56,725 nucleotides of DNA from Pseudomonadota bacterium (GCA_018240685.1 JAFEFG010000017.1:1-56725); one strand, 5' to 3'. Shown: positions 35,984 to 45,503, counted from the first letter of the stretch. A program made the numbers and translations. The notes: generated by a model from the sequence alone, not told the origin.

Positions 35984-36729
35984 CCGTCTCGCGCCAGGAA
36001 CTGCTGATCCACACCATCGCACGCCTGCTGCTGCCGTGCCGCAGCGTCGCCGTGGGCGCTTCTTCGCCGATCCCCGGCGCCGGCGCCTTGCTGGCTCGCC
36101 ACTGGGCGGCTGCGGAAACACCATCGCGGCGCCTGTTCCTCACGATCCTGGGCAGCCGGCATCTCAATTCGATGACATCGGGCGGCGTCGAGCTGTTCGA
36201 TATGGCCGCGCAAGGCCGTGTCGATGCCTTCTTCCTCGGCGGCGGCCAGATCGACGGCGAAGCCAACATCAACCTCGTCGGCACCGGCGGCCACTATCCG
36301 CAGAACACCGTGCGCTGGCCGGGATCGTTCGGCTCGGCATATCTCTATTTCCTCGTGCCGCGCGTCATCCTCTTCCGCGAGGAGCATACGCGCCGCGTAA
36401 TGGTGCCGAAGGTCGACTTCATCTCCGCCCCTGGCCCGCGGCCCGATCCGGTCTATCGGCCCGGCGGTCCGATCGGACTCCTGACCAATCTGTGCTGGTT
36501 CTCCTTCGACAAGGCACGGCGGCGCTTCGTCCTCGAGACCGTCCATCCCGGTCATACGGTCGAAGAGGTGCGAGACAATACGGGCTTCGACTTCGACGTC
36601 GCCGATGCAGTGCAGCCGACGGCACTGCCGGATGCGGCGGCACTGGAAGCGATCCGTGGACCGATCGCCCGCGAGATCGCCGAGGCCTACCCGCGCTTCG
36701 TCGCCCAGGTCTTCCCCGACGCCGCCTGA
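35980..36729 (+). CDS. CoA-transferase family subunit B
   Basis: This 249-residue beta subunit has the IPGAGALLA segment, GGGQIDGEANINL, and the LVPRVILFREEHTRR region. At the site of the catalytic Glu of class I CoA transferases, where relatives read L-X-X-E-X-G, this protein reads LTILGSRH, with no Glu visible. IpdB, which opens a steroid ring instead of moving CoA, also lacks it. It is co-translated with subunit A and followed 12 bp later by a TauE/SafE gene. Confidence 0.8.
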   Translation: MTVSRQELLIHTIARLLLPCRSVAVGASSPIPGAGALLARHWAAAETPSRRLFLTILGSRHLNSMTSGGVELFDMAAQGRVDAFFLGGGQIDGEANINLVGTGGHYPQNTVRWPGSFGSAYLYFLVPRVILFREEHTRRVMVPKVDFISAPGPRPDPVYRPGGPIGLLTNLCWFSFDKARRRFVLETVHPGHTVEEVRDNTGFDFDVADAVQPTALPDAAALEAIRGPIAREIAEAYPRFVAQVFPDAA

Positions 36730-36741
36730 TCGCCTCCGCTC

Positions 36742-37479
36742 ATGACCATCGTCCAGATGCTGGCGATCGGCCTGGCGTTCGTGATCGCCGGCGTCGCCAA
36801 GGGCGCCCTCGGCATGGGCCTGCCGCCGGTCGCGATCGGCCTCATGACCTTCGCGATCCCGCTCGAAGATGCCCTCGCGCTGATCGTGCTACCCACGATC
36901 TTCACCAACATCTGGCAGGCGATCTACGGCCCGGGCTTCGCGCTGTTGATGCGCCGCTTCTGGCCCCTGACCGCGGCCGCCGTCTCCGCCCTCCTCTTTG
37001 TCGCCGTAAGCTTTGGTCATCTCGGCTCGCCGCGGGCGGCCGCCTGGGTCGGCATCACACTGGTCGTCTATGCCGCCCTCGCCCTGACGGCATGGCGCCC
37101 CAAGGTCCCGCGCGGCGCCGAGCGATGGGCCAATCCGCTGATCGGCCTGTCGAGCGGCGCTGTCGCCGGGGTCACGGGGGTCGCGGCCGTGCCTTTCCTG
37201 CCGTACATGCAGTCGCTCGACATCGACCGCCACGACCTCGTGCAGGCGCTCGGAATCCAGTTCCTCTTCATCACCAGCGCCCTGACCCTGGCCCTGGCCT
37301 GGCAGGGCGCGTTCACGCTCGGCAACTCGATCGGCGGGCTGGCCGCGATCGCACCGACCATGGTCGGCGTGTGGATCGGCCAGAAGGTCCGCCACACCCT
37401 GTCTCCCGAGATGTTCCGGCGGATCTTCCTCCTCGGCATGCTGGCGATCGGCCTGCACATGGCGCGCGGTTTGCTGTAG
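36742..37479 (+). CDS. TauE/SafE-family exporter
   Basis: This 245-residue, hydrophobic protein has about eight helices and the duplicated TauE/SafE pattern, with VIAGVAKGALGMGLPPVAI in the first half and SGAVAGVTGVAAVPFLPYMQSL in the second. The family moves organosulfonates, sulfite or small carboxylates. Its 12-bp gap to the CoA-transferase-like pair suggests it exports or imports a related organic acid. Confidence 0.88.
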   Translation: MTIVQMLAIGLAFVIAGVAKGALGMGLPPVAIGLMTFAIPLEDALALIVLPTIFTNIWQAIYGPGFALLMRRFWPLTAAAVSALLFVAVSFGHLGSPRAAAWVGITLVVYAALALTAWRPKVPRGAERWANPLIGLSSGAVAGVTGVAAVPFLPYMQSLDIDRHDLVQALGIQFLFITSALTLALAWQGAFTLGNSIGGLAAIAPTMVGVWIGQKVRHTLSPEMFRRIFLLGMLAIGLHMARGLL

Positions 37480-37488
37480 AAGCGGGCC

Positions 37489-38043
37489 ATGCCTCTTCCA
37501 AGCCAGAAGGTCACGATCTGTGGCATCCCGGAGCTGCCGCGCCACGCCGCGATCGGCGTGAGCCACGTCCTGTCGATCATCGACACGCACGAACCGCGGC
37601 CTGAGGCGCTCGACGAGTATTTCGACATCGATCACCTGCTGCTGCGCTTCGACGATGTCGTGGCGGAGTATCCGGGTTTCGAGGCCTGCGTGCCGCAGCA
37701 TATCGAGCGGGTGCTGGCCTTCGGCGAACGCATTCATGCAGCGCCCGACAGCCACGTTCTGGTCCACTGCCATGCCGGTGTCTCGCGCTCCACGGCCGCA
37801 GCGGCGATCCTGATGGCCCAGCATGCGCCGGGGCAGGAGGAAGAGGCGTTCCTCAGAATCCTCGAGCTGCGCCCGCACGGCTGGCCCAATACGCGCATGG
37901 TCGAGTTCGCCGACAAGCTTCTGGGCCGTGACGGCGCCATGCTGCGCGGGCTCGTCGCCTATCGACGCGCCCTCCTCGAGGTCAAGCCGCACCTCGCCGA
38001 GATCATCCGCAACATCGGCCGCGGGCACGAACTGCCAGGCTGA
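37489..38043 (+). CDS. Dual-specificity-like protein phosphatase
   Basis: This 184-residue protein has the Cys-X5-Arg active site in HCHAGVSRST, with the general acid region around LLRFDDVV. It resembles bacterial tyrosine/dual-specificity phosphatases and PTP-like proteins of alphaproteobacteria. The start ATG lies 9 bp after the TauE gene. What it dephosphorylates is unknown; the gene order gives no kinase partner. It ends tail to tail with the SDR at 38065. Confidence 0.82.
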   Translation: MPLPSQKVTICGIPELPRHAAIGVSHVLSIIDTHEPRPEALDEYFDIDHLLLRFDDVVAEYPGFEACVPQHIERVLAFGERIHAAPDSHVLVHCHAGVSRSTAAAAILMAQHAPGQEEEAFLRILELRPHGWPNTRMVEFADKLLGRDGAMLRGLVAYRRALLEVKPHLAEIIRNIGRGHELPG

Positions 38044-38064
38044 CCGTCGCCGGAAAGGCCAGTG

Positions 38065-38856
38065 CTAGCGGCCCTTCATCGGCAGGCCGCCGAGATGCGT
38101 GCCGGCGTCGACGATCAGGAACTCGCCGGTGATGTTGGAGGCGCTGGTCAGGAAGAAGATCGCCGCCTCCGCCATCTGTTCCGGCGTACCGGCCTGGCGC
38201 AGCGGCGTCGTCGCCTCCTGGGCCGCCTTCAGCTTCTCGTAGTCGTCCTGCCCCAGCGCGCCCAGGAGCCAGCGCGTCTGGATGAAGCCCGGGCATACCG
38301 TGTTCACACGCACCGCCGGACCGAACCAGCGCGCCAACGACAGGGTCAGCGTGTTCAGCGCGCCCTTCGACGCGGCATAGGGGATCGACGTGCCGATCCC
38401 CATGACACCTGCGATCGAGGAGATGTTCACGATCGCGCCACGCTCCTGCTTGTCGTCCCACTGCTTCTTCATGGTGGGATAGACGGCACGGCTCATCATG
38501 TAGGGGCCGGTGACGTTCACCCGCAGGATGCGGTCGAAATCCTCCGCCGACACGCCGTCGAGGTCGCCCTGGTTCTGGAACTTGGTGGTGCCGGCATTGT
38601 TGATCAGACCGTCGATGCGGCCCCACTTCTTCAGCGTTTCCGCAGCAAGCTTCCGGCAGTCGGCATCCTGGCCCATGTCGGCCTGCACCAGGATCGCCTC
38701 GACGCCCTTGGCCTTGACGGCCTCGTAGGTCTCGTCCGCTTCCTTCTTGCTCTTGGTGTAGTTGATCGCGACGTTCCAGCCCTTGCCAGCCAGATCCAGC
38801 GCGCACGCCGCGCCAAGGCCGGTCGCCGAGCCCGTCACGATTGCCACTTTGGCCAT
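38065..38856 (-). CDS. Short-chain dehydrogenase (SDR)
   Basis: This 263-residue classical SDR has TGSATGLG, NNAG, the catalytic Ser in NISSIAG, and YAASK. The NYTKSKKEA segment after strand 2 predicts NADPH preference. It ends with the ITGEFLIVDAG motif. It diverges from another SDR at 38910 across 53 bp; the two may share control. Substrate unknown. Confidence 0.88.
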   Translation of the reverse strand: MAKVAIVTGSATGLGAACALDLAGKGWNVAINYTKSKKEADETYEAVKAKGVEAILVQADMGQDADCRKLAAETLKKWGRIDGLINNAGTTKFQNQGDLDGVSAEDFDRILRVNVTGPYMMSRAVYPTMKKQWDDKQERGAIVNISSIAGVMGIGTSIPYAASKGALNTLTLSLARWFGPAVRVNTVCPGFIQTRWLLGALGQDDYEKLKAAQEATTPLRQAGTPEQMAEAAIFFLTSASNITGEFLIVDAGTHLGGLPMKGR

Positions 38857-38909
38857 GCTCTCTCCTCCCGATAGGTATGCGGCCCCTTTCTAGGCTAGGA
38901 TCGGCGCCC

Positions 38910-39674
38910 ATGGCAGACCTCTTTTCGATGAAGAACCGCGTCGTCCTGCTGACCGGCGCATCCCGCGGCCTGGGCCGCGACATGGCCCTCACCCTGGCCG
39001 CGGCAGGGGCGACCGTGCTCTGCGCCGGCCGCACGGTGAAAGACCTCGAAGCCACCGCGAAAGCCATCGCCCGCAAGGGCGGCAAGGCGCACGTGGTGCC
39101 TCTCGACGTCACGGACGAGGCGGCGGTCCGCGAGCGGGTCGAGGCGATCATCTCCAGGCATCGCCGCATCGACGTGCTGGTGAACAATGCCGGCGTCCTG
39201 TCGCGCGAGCCGATCGTCGAGCTGTCGACCGAGTCCTTCCGCCGCACGGTCGAGACCGACCTGATCGCGCCCTTCGTGCTGTCGCGCGAGATCGGCCGGC
39301 ACATGCTGAAACGGAAGTATGGGCGCATCGTCAACATCGCCTCGGTGCTGGCGATCCTGGCCCGCGGCCAGGTCTCTGGATACGTCTCGGCTAAGCACGG
39401 CATCGTCGGCCTCACCAAGAGCCTCGCCATCGAGTTCGGCCCCGACGTCACGGCCAACGCCATCGCCCCCGGATACATCCGCACCGAGATCAATGTTGCG
39501 TTGCAGCAAAACAAGGCCTTCAGCGACATGCTGGAGCAGCGCACCGCGACGCATCGGTGGGGCAAGCCCGAGGATCTGCGCGGCGCCCTGCTCCTGCTCG
39601 CCTCCGACGCGGGCGCATACATCACCGGCCACACACTGGTGGTCGACGGCGGCCTGTCGACCGTGCTCGCGTGA
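38910..39674 (+). CDS. Short-chain dehydrogenase (SDR)
   Basis: This 254-residue classical SDR starts MADLFSMKNRVVLLTGASRGLG. It has the AGRTVKDL loop (NADPH type), NNAG, NIASVLA, YVSAK and ITGHTLVVDGG. It resembles gluconate 5-dehydrogenase or FabG-like SDRs. Its TGA overlaps the GTG start of the following membrane-anchored hypothetical protein (GTGA). Confidence 0.88.
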   Translation: MADLFSMKNRVVLLTGASRGLGRDMALTLAAAGATVLCAGRTVKDLEATAKAIARKGGKAHVVPLDVTDEAAVRERVEAIISRHRRIDVLVNNAGVLSREPIVELSTESFRRTVETDLIAPFVLSREIGRHMLKRKYGRIVNIASVLAILARGQVSGYVSAKHGIVGLTKSLAIEFGPDVTANAIAPGYIRTEINVALQQNKAFSDMLEQRTATHRWGKPEDLRGALLLLASDAGAYITGHTLVVDGGLSTVLA

Positions 39675-40165
39675 CGGTGCCCCGTCTCCTGCCCTGGGCG
39701 ATCGCGCTGCTTTTCGCGGTGATCGTCGGCTTCGGGGTCGCCATGTCGCTTGGCTGGTTCAGGGAACCTGCGCTCGCGCGGACCGACTATATCGGCACCA
39801 TCGACGTGACGACCGACGACGCACGGCTCTACCGGACCGTCCCGTTCGAGTGGCGCGTGACGGGGGCGGCGGGAAGCTTCAAGGGCCGCGACGAAGCGCA
39901 TGTGCGCGTCGACGCCTCGGGCGAGCGCACGGTGATCTGCGGCTGGCTGAAGATCGACAAGGCCGGCGCCTCCATGCGCGCCTCGCGGTGGCTGAGCGAG
40001 GCCCGCCTGCGTATCGGCGACCTCGTCGTCTCCGCCGGCTTCATCGCGCCGGTCGACACCGTGCCGGGCAACGATCTGCACGCGGGGTGCGCCCGGCTTC
40101 TGGACGATGCACGGCCCGCGGACAATGCCGCGCTTGAACTCGACGGACCGCCGGTCCACGAATAG
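39671..40165 (+). CDS. Hypothetical membrane-anchored protein
   Basis: I do not recognise this 164-residue protein. A hydrophobic segment at about residues 8-28 (LLPWAIALLFAVIVGFGVAM) should anchor it in the inner membrane. The rest, about 130 residues, is soluble and periplasmic by the positive-inside rule. It has two Cys (VICGW and HAGC) that may form a disulfide. The GTG start overlaps the SDR stop; no ATG is available early in the frame. It sits between an SDR and an acyl-CoA synthetase. Confidence 0.6.
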   Translation: MTVPRLLPWAIALLFAVIVGFGVAMSLGWFREPALARTDYIGTIDVTTDDARLYRTVPFEWRVTGAAGSFKGRDEAHVRVDASGERTVICGWLKIDKAGASMRASRWLSEARLRIGDLVVSAGFIAPVDTVPGNDLHAGCARLLDDARPADNAALELDGPPVHE

Positions 40166-40197
40166 GGCAACGAGAACGATCTTCCGGGACGACGCCC

Positions 40198-41898
40198 ATG
40201 CCTACCTTTCAGCAAGCGCGGCAATTCCTGCTCGACAACCGCACCGACTACGCCGCCGCGGTCAAGGGCTTCAAATGGCCCGAGCCGGTGCCCTTCAACT
40301 GGGCGCTCGACTGGTTCGACGCCGAGCTGGCCCGGGCGCCGGAGAGCAAGGACCGATGCGCTCTCTGGATCGTGGATGTCGCGACCGGCCAGGAGAGCCG
40401 GCATACCTTCAGTGAGCTCGCGGCGCGGTCGAACCAGGTCGCGAACTGGATGCGCGGGCTGGGGCTCAAGCGCGGCGACCACGTGCTGGTCGTGCTGAAC
40501 AACGTAGCGCCCCTATGGGAGATCATGCTGGCGGCGATGAAGCTTGGGGTCGTCGTGATCCCGGCGACCACACTCCTCACCGGCGAGGAGCTCGCCGATC
40601 GTGTCGAGCGCGGCCGTGCGCGCATGATCATCGCCGGCGAGGACCAGGCGGATAAGTGCAAGGGCCTGCCGCGCAATGGCGTCACCTTCGTGACCACCGC
40701 CTCGGCCAGGCTCGAAGGATGGCTGCCGCTTGCCGACGCCTACAAGTGCGCGGCGACCTTCGCGCCCGACGGCCCGACCAGGGCCGACGATCCGCTGCTG
40801 CTCTATTTCACTTCAGGCACTACGGCCAAGCCCAAGCTGGTGCGCCACAGTCACCGCAGCTACCCCGTGGGCAGCCTTTCCACCATGTACTGGCTCGGTC
40901 TTCAGCCGGGCGACGTGCACGTCAACATCTCTTCGCCTGGCTGGGCGAAGCACGCCTGGAGCACCTTCTTCGCCCCCTGGAACGCAGGCGCCACGGTATT
41001 GATGGTGAACCAGGCGCCCTTCAACGCGAAGGGACTGCTGGGCGTTCTGGAGCGCTGCAAGGTCACGACCTTCTGTGCCCCACCCACGGTCTGGCGCCTG
41101 CTGATCCAGGAGGACCTGCGCGCGCGCAAGCTCTCGTTGCGCGAGGTCTGCGGTGCCGGCGAGCCGCTCAATCCCGAGGTGATCGCTCAGGTACAGGATG
41201 CCTGGGGCCTCACCATCCGTGACGGCTACGGCCAGACCGAGACTACGGCGCAGATCGCCAACTCGCCCGGCCAGCCCGTGAAGGCGGGTTCGATGGGCCG
41301 GCCGATGCCGGGCTATCGCATACGCCTGCTCGATCCCGACGGCAACGAGGCCAAGGAAGGCGAGGTCTGCCTCGTCCTCGGCGCCGATCGTCCCGCCGGC
41401 CTGATGCAGGGCTATGCCGACGCCTCGGGCAAGCTCACCGGTGCCGACGGCGAAGTGTACCGGACCGGCGACGTCGCCAATGTCGACGAGGACGGTTACC
41501 TCACCTTCGTCGGCCGCGCCGACGACGTCTTCAAGTCCTCCGACTACCGTATCAGCCCGTTCGAGCTCGAAAGCGTGCTGATCGAGCACGAGGCCGTCGC
41601 CGAGGCAGCCATCGTGCCCTCGCCCGACGAGATCCGGTTGAGCGTACCCAAGGCCTTCGTACTGCTGACGGCGGCGGCGGCGCCGACCCGCGAGACCGCG
41701 GCCTCGATCCTGACCTACTGCAATACACGGCTCGCGCCGTTCAAGCGCATCCGCCGGCTGGAATTCGTGACCGAGCTGCCCAAGACCATCTCCGGCAAGA
41801 TCCGGCGCACCCAATTGCGCAAGGTCGAGTACGAGGGATCGGCGCCCGAGGTGATGCGCGGCGTGGAGTTCCACGAGAAGGACGTGCTGGGCGGCTGA
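40198..41898 (+). CDS. Acyl-CoA synthetase (medium-chain/benzoate type)
   Basis: This 566-residue adenylate-forming enzyme has the P-loop YFTSGTTAKPK, the DGYGQTETT motif (A5), YRTGDVANVDEDGYLTFVGRADD (A7/A8), and the catalytic Lys region PKTISGKIRR (A10). Its sequence resembles the medium-chain acyl-CoA and benzoate-CoA synthetase group. It activates a carboxylic acid to its CoA ester. A role like AtuH (citronellate activation) is conceivable for this organism, but the gene lies 32 kb from atuF. Confidence 0.9.
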   Translation: MPTFQQARQFLLDNRTDYAAAVKGFKWPEPVPFNWALDWFDAELARAPESKDRCALWIVDVATGQESRHTFSELAARSNQVANWMRGLGLKRGDHVLVVLNNVAPLWEIMLAAMKLGVVVIPATTLLTGEELADRVERGRARMIIAGEDQADKCKGLPRNGVTFVTTASARLEGWLPLADAYKCAATFAPDGPTRADDPLLLYFTSGTTAKPKLVRHSHRSYPVGSLSTMYWLGLQPGDVHVNISSPGWAKHAWSTFFAPWNAGATVLMVNQAPFNAKGLLGVLERCKVTTFCAPPTVWRLLIQEDLRARKLSLREVCGAGEPLNPEVIAQVQDAWGLTIRDGYGQTETTAQIANSPGQPVKAGSMGRPMPGYRIRLLDPDGNEAKEGEVCLVLGADRPAGLMQGYADASGKLTGADGEVYRTGDVANVDEDGYLTFVGRADDVFKSSDYRISPFELESVLIEHEAVAEAAIVPSPDEIRLSVPKAFVLLTAAAAPTRETAASILTYCNTRLAPFKRIRRLEFVTELPKTISGKIRRTQLRKVEYEGSAPEVMRGVEFHEKDVLGG

Positions 41899-42070
41899 GC
41901 GCTGCCGCCCATCGGATCGCGTCTCGCGCATCATCGCCGGCTTCCGGTGGATCATTGCCGCTGTCATCGCACTGCACGGGACCGGTTTTTGCATGACCGG
42001 GACTTCGTCGGCTCGTTAGGCTGCCGTCGCCAAGGGCAGGGCAGTTTCGCAGGAAGGATGGAGCGGAGCG

Positions 42071-43054
42071 ATGGATACGTCGGTTGATCTTGCTGCGGCC
42101 CGGGAGAGGTTGCCGGTCATCCGCTTCGCGGGCGCGAGCGAGGAGACGCTGGCGCGGCAGCTCGACGAGACCTTCACCGATATCGGCTTCTGCTACTTCG
42201 CCGACATCGGCGTCGATGCGGCGCTGGTCGAGGGCGTGTTCGCCGCTTCTCGTCGTTTCCACGCCCAGCCGCGCGCGGCCAAGGATGCCGTCGCCATGAA
42301 CCGGTTCCACCGCGGTTACATGGCACCCAGGACGTCCCTCATCGAGACCTCGACGGTGGCGCGCGTGACCCGACCGAACGATTCGGAATCGTTCATGCTC
42401 ATGCATGAGGTCGCGCCGGACGATCCGCGCTACGGGCGGCCGCTCGACGGCCCCAATCCCTGGCCGGACCTGCCGGCGGCCGAGTTTCGCGAGCCCGTCG
42501 AGGCCTACGAGCGGGCCATGCACGCCTTCTGCCTGCGCCTGCTGCCGGCAATGGCACTCGCGCTCGGCCTGCCGCGGGACTGGTTCGCGCCCTATTTCCG
42601 GCAACCCACGACCTTCCTGCGGCTGCTGCACTATCCACCGCAGGCATCGGATGCCCCCGAAGATGCCTTCGGCTCCGCGCCGCACACCGACTACGGTTTC
42701 ATCACGATCCTCTGCCAGGATGAGCGCGGCGGTCTCGAGGTGCGGCGGCGCGACGGCACTTGGCTCGCCGCCCCGCCCCTGCCGGGCACGTGGGTCGTCA
42801 ATGTGGCCGACATGCTGTCGCGCTGGACCAACGGCCGCTGGCAGTCGACGCCGCATCGCGTCAAGAACCTGTCGGGCGGCGACCGCTACTCCTGCCCCTA
42901 CTTCTTCGACATGTCGATGGACAGTACCGTCGAGGTGCTGCCCACCTGCCGCGACACGGGCAATCCGCCGAAGTTCCCCCCGGTGCGCTACGGCGACTAT
43001 CTGATCGAGCGCCTCGATCGCAACTACGCCTATCGCAAGCAGGCGGCTTCCTGA
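42071..43054 (+). CDS. 2OG-Fe(II) dioxygenase, isopenicillin-N-synthase-like
   Basis: This 327-residue oxygenase has a DIOX_N domain (residues about 10-130) and a jelly-roll core. The metal triad is visible: His-X-Asp in PHTDYGFI, and a distal His in TPHRVKN. RYSCPYFF supplies the 2-oxoglutarate-binding Arg-X-Ser. The family includes gibberellin- and antibiotic-modifying enzymes; bacterial members often have unknown substrates. Its stop overlaps the livF start (ATGA). The 172-bp gap upstream, after the synthetase gene, has a weak repeat CCGGT/ACCGG at 41982-42000. Confidence 0.88.
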   Translation: MDTSVDLAAARERLPVIRFAGASEETLARQLDETFTDIGFCYFADIGVDAALVEGVFAASRRFHAQPRAAKDAVAMNRFHRGYMAPRTSLIETSTVARVTRPNDSESFMLMHEVAPDDPRYGRPLDGPNPWPDLPAAEFREPVEAYERAMHAFCLRLLPAMALALGLPRDWFAPYFRQPTTFLRLLHYPPQASDAPEDAFGSAPHTDYGFITILCQDERGGLEVRRRDGTWLAAPPLPGTWVVNVADMLSRWTNGRWQSTPHRVKNLSGGDRYSCPYFFDMSMDSTVEVLPTCRDTGNPPKFPPVRYGDYLIERLDRNYAYRKQAAS

Positions 43055-43764
43055 TGCCGGACGGTCTCGACGTTTCCGGCCTCGCCTTCGCCTATGATGG
43101 CGCGCTCGCGGTGCGCGACGTGTCGTTCACCGTCGGGCGTGGCGAGATCGTGGCGCTCCTGGGCGCCAATGGCGCCGGCAAGTCCACCACCGTACGCATG
43201 ATCGCCGGCGTGCTGCGGCCGCAGAAGGGCGGCATACGCTTCGACGGCGAGCTGTTGAGCGGAGCGCCGAGCCACCATGTCGTGCGGCGCGGCATAACCC
43301 TGGTGCCGGAAGGACGGCTCGTCTTCCCGCAGATGACGGTGACCGAGAACCTGCAGCTCGGTGCGCACATCAAGGAACGGGCGGCAGTCGGCACCCTGAT
43401 CGACAAGGCCTTCGCCCTCTTCCCCCGCCTCGCCGAGCGGCGCAGCCAGCTCGCCGGCTCGATGAGCGGCGGCGAGCAGCAGATGCTGGCCATCGCGCGC
43501 GGCCTGATGGCCGAACCGCGCCTGATCATCCTCGACGAGCCGTCGTTGGGGCTGATGCCCAAGGTCACCCAGGAAATGTTCCGGCTGATCGAGGCCGTGA
43601 ACAGAAGCGGCATCAGTGTGCTGCTGGTGGAGCAGAACCTCCACCAGTCCCTGCGCATCGCCCATCGCGGCTACGTGCTCGAGAAAGGCGCGGTCGTGCT
43701 GGCCGGCACGGGCGAGGAACTGCTCGCCGACTCCTACGTGCAGCGCGCGTTCCTCGGACGCTAG
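43054..43764 (+). CDS. livF: Liv-type ABC transporter ATPase, LivF
   Basis: This 236-residue ATPase has Walker A GANGAGKST, signature SGGEQQ, and Walker B LIILDEPSLGL with the LivF-style APRLPKV-like PSLGLMPKVTQ. LivF pairs with LivG to energise branched-chain amino-acid or related uptake. It is separated from livG by convergent orientation, and is translationally coupled to a 2OG dioxygenase. A short CCCGC/GCGGG repeat (43794-43805) lies between it and livG. Confidence 0.92.
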   Translation: MPDGLDVSGLAFAYDGALAVRDVSFTVGRGEIVALLGANGAGKSTTVRMIAGVLRPQKGGIRFDGELLSGAPSHHVVRRGITLVPEGRLVFPQMTVTENLQLGAHIKERAAVGTLIDKAFALFPRLAERRSQLAGSMSGGEQQMLAIARGLMAEPRLIILDEPSLGLMPKVTQEMFRLIEAVNRSGISVLLVEQNLHQSLRIAHRGYVLEKGAVVLAGTGEELLADSYVQRAFLGR

Positions 43765-43806
43765 CCCAGCCCGTGGGGCGGTGAAGGCCTCGGCCCGCAA
43801 GCGGGG

Positions 43807-44535
43807 TCAGTCGTCCGGCGAGCCAAGATAGGCGGCAATGACGCGTGGGTCGCCGGCGACCTCGTGCGGCGGCCCGTCCGCGATCATGGCGCCGGCGTCG
43901 AGGACCAGCAGGCGGTCGGAAACCTCCATGACCGACGGCATGTCGTGCTCGACCAGCACGATCGTCACCCCGCTGGCGCGAATCCGGCGCAGCACCTCGA
44001 TCATCGCCGCGGTTTCGGTGGGATTGAGGCCCGCACAGGGCTCGTCCGCCAGCAGGAGATCGGCGCGGGTGGCAATGGCCCGGGCCACTTCGAGGTGACG
44101 CAGCTGGCCGACCGTCAGGGTATTGGCCGGCTGGTCGGCCAGATGTGCGATGGCCGCCAGCTCCATCCCCCGGCGCGTCGTCGCCTCCACGTCGCGCGAG
44201 CCCGCCTTGCCGAACAGGGCGCCGATGCGGACATTCTCGAACACGCTGAGGTCGCGGAAGGGCCGCGCGATCTGGAAGGCGCGCGCGACCCCCAGCTCGG
44301 CGATGCGGTTGGTGGCCATGCCTGTAATGCGGCGGTCCCTGAAACGGACATCCCCCGCCGTCGGCGCGAGGTAGCCCGTGATCAGGTTGAACAGCGTCGA
44401 TTTCCCGGCACCGTTGGGGCCGATGATACTGGTGATCGAGCCCGCTTCGATCGCAAACGAGACCTCGGAGATCGCGCGCAGGCCGCGGAAGCTCTTGGAC
44501 AGGCCGTCCACCTGCAGGATGGGGGCAGCGCTCAT
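43807..44535 (-). CDS. livG: Liv-type ABC transporter ATPase, LivG
   Basis: This 242-residue ATPase has Walker A GPNGAGKST, Q-loop region VARAFQIARPF, Walker B LLADEPCAGLN and switch EHDM. The signature is LTVGQ, a degenerate version of the usual LSYGQ. The start at 44535 follows GGTGCCGGCCGA without a strong ribosome site, but overlaps the livM stop (ATGA), so translation is coupled. Confidence 0.92.
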   Translation of the reverse strand: MSAAPILQVDGLSKSFRGLRAISEVSFAIEAGSITSIIGPNGAGKSTLFNLITGYLAPTAGDVRFRDRRITGMATNRIAELGVARAFQIARPFRDLSVFENVRIGALFGKAGSRDVEATTRRGMELAAIAHLADQPANTLTVGQLRHLEVARAIATRADLLLADEPCAGLNPTETAAMIEVLRRIRASGVTIVLVEHDMPSVMEVSDRLLVLDAGAMIADGPPHEVAGDPRVIAAYLGSPDD

Positions 44536-45503
44536 TCGGCCGGCGCCGTCGCGGCACGGCGGCGCACACGCCAGCCGCGGACCACGCCCAGTACGCCGCC
44601 CGGCGCCCCCAGCACAAGCAGCACCAGCAGCAGCCCCGTCGCGAACAGATGGAAGTCGAGCAGCCGCCCCAGGATCACCTGGGTGATGAATACCAGCAGG
44701 AAGGCGCCGATGACCGGTCCGAACAACGTGCCCATGCCGCCCAGCAGCGAGAAAACGATCAGGTTGAGGTTGGTGTCGTCGCGATAGACCGAGTCGGTCG
44801 TGATGTAGCCCAGCGCATGGGCGTAGATCACGCCCAGCAGCCCGGTCAGCACCGCGCTGATGACGAAGGCCAGCCGCTTGTAGCGCTCCGTCGGCACGCC
44901 CAGCATGCGCGCCGTGTCCTCGTCCTCGCGAATGCTGAGCAGCCCGGCACCGAAACGGCTGCGCCAAATCAGCCAGGCGATCAGCATCACGATCGTCCCG
45001 GCGGCGAGATAGAGCCAGAAGAAGAAATCAGCCGGATCCATGCTGGCGGGGGCGAGCGGCGGGAAATTGATGCCCATCGAGCCCTGGAAGAAGTCGACGT
45101 TGTTGTTCACTTCGGCGCAGACATGGCAGACGCCGAGCATCGCGATGGAGAAGAACGTGCCGCGCAGCCGCAGGATCGGGTAGGCGACTGCGGCCGACAG
45201 CACCGCGCAGGCCCCTCCCCCGACCGCAAGGCCGAGCGCGAGCAGGAGGCCGGGTGCGAGCGCGGAGAACTGGTTCTCGACCAGACCGGCGGCAAAGGCA
45301 CCAACGCCGATGAAGGCCGCATGGCCGAAGCTCGCATAGCCCGCGAAGCCGCCCAGAATCGCCCACGCGACCGCGAGGCCGGCCGAATAGACCATGAGCT
45401 GGCCGACACGGACGTAAAAGGGCGGCAGCACGAACGGCCCCAGCGCCAGGACGAGCGCGGCGGCCACGATCAGCAGCGGGACGAGGGCCGGCGATCTCTT
45501 CAT
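44532..45503 (-). CDS. livM: Liv-type ABC permease, LivM
   Basis: This 323-residue permease has about nine helices and LivM motifs: GYASFGHAAFIGVGAF, LRGTFFSIAML, and the cytoplasmic IREDEDTARMLGV loop that contacts the ATPase. A C-terminal basic segment (RVRRR) follows the last helix. Start at 45503 overlaps livH stop. Confidence 0.92.
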   Translation of the reverse strand: MKRSPALVPLLIVAAALVLALGPFVLPPFYVRVGQLMVYSAGLAVAWAILGGFAGYASFGHAAFIGVGAFAAGLVENQFSALAPGLLLALGLAVGGGACAVLSAAVAYPILRLRGTFFSIAMLGVCHVCAEVNNNVDFFQGSMGINFPPLAPASMDPADFFFWLYLAAGTIVMLIAWLIWRSRFGAGLLSIREDEDTARMLGVPTERYKRLAFVISAVLTGLLGVIYAHALGYITTDSVYRDDTNLNLIVFSLLGGMGTLFGPVIGAFLLVFITQVILGRLLDFHLFATGLLLVLLVLGAPGGVLGVVRGWRVRRRAATAPAE

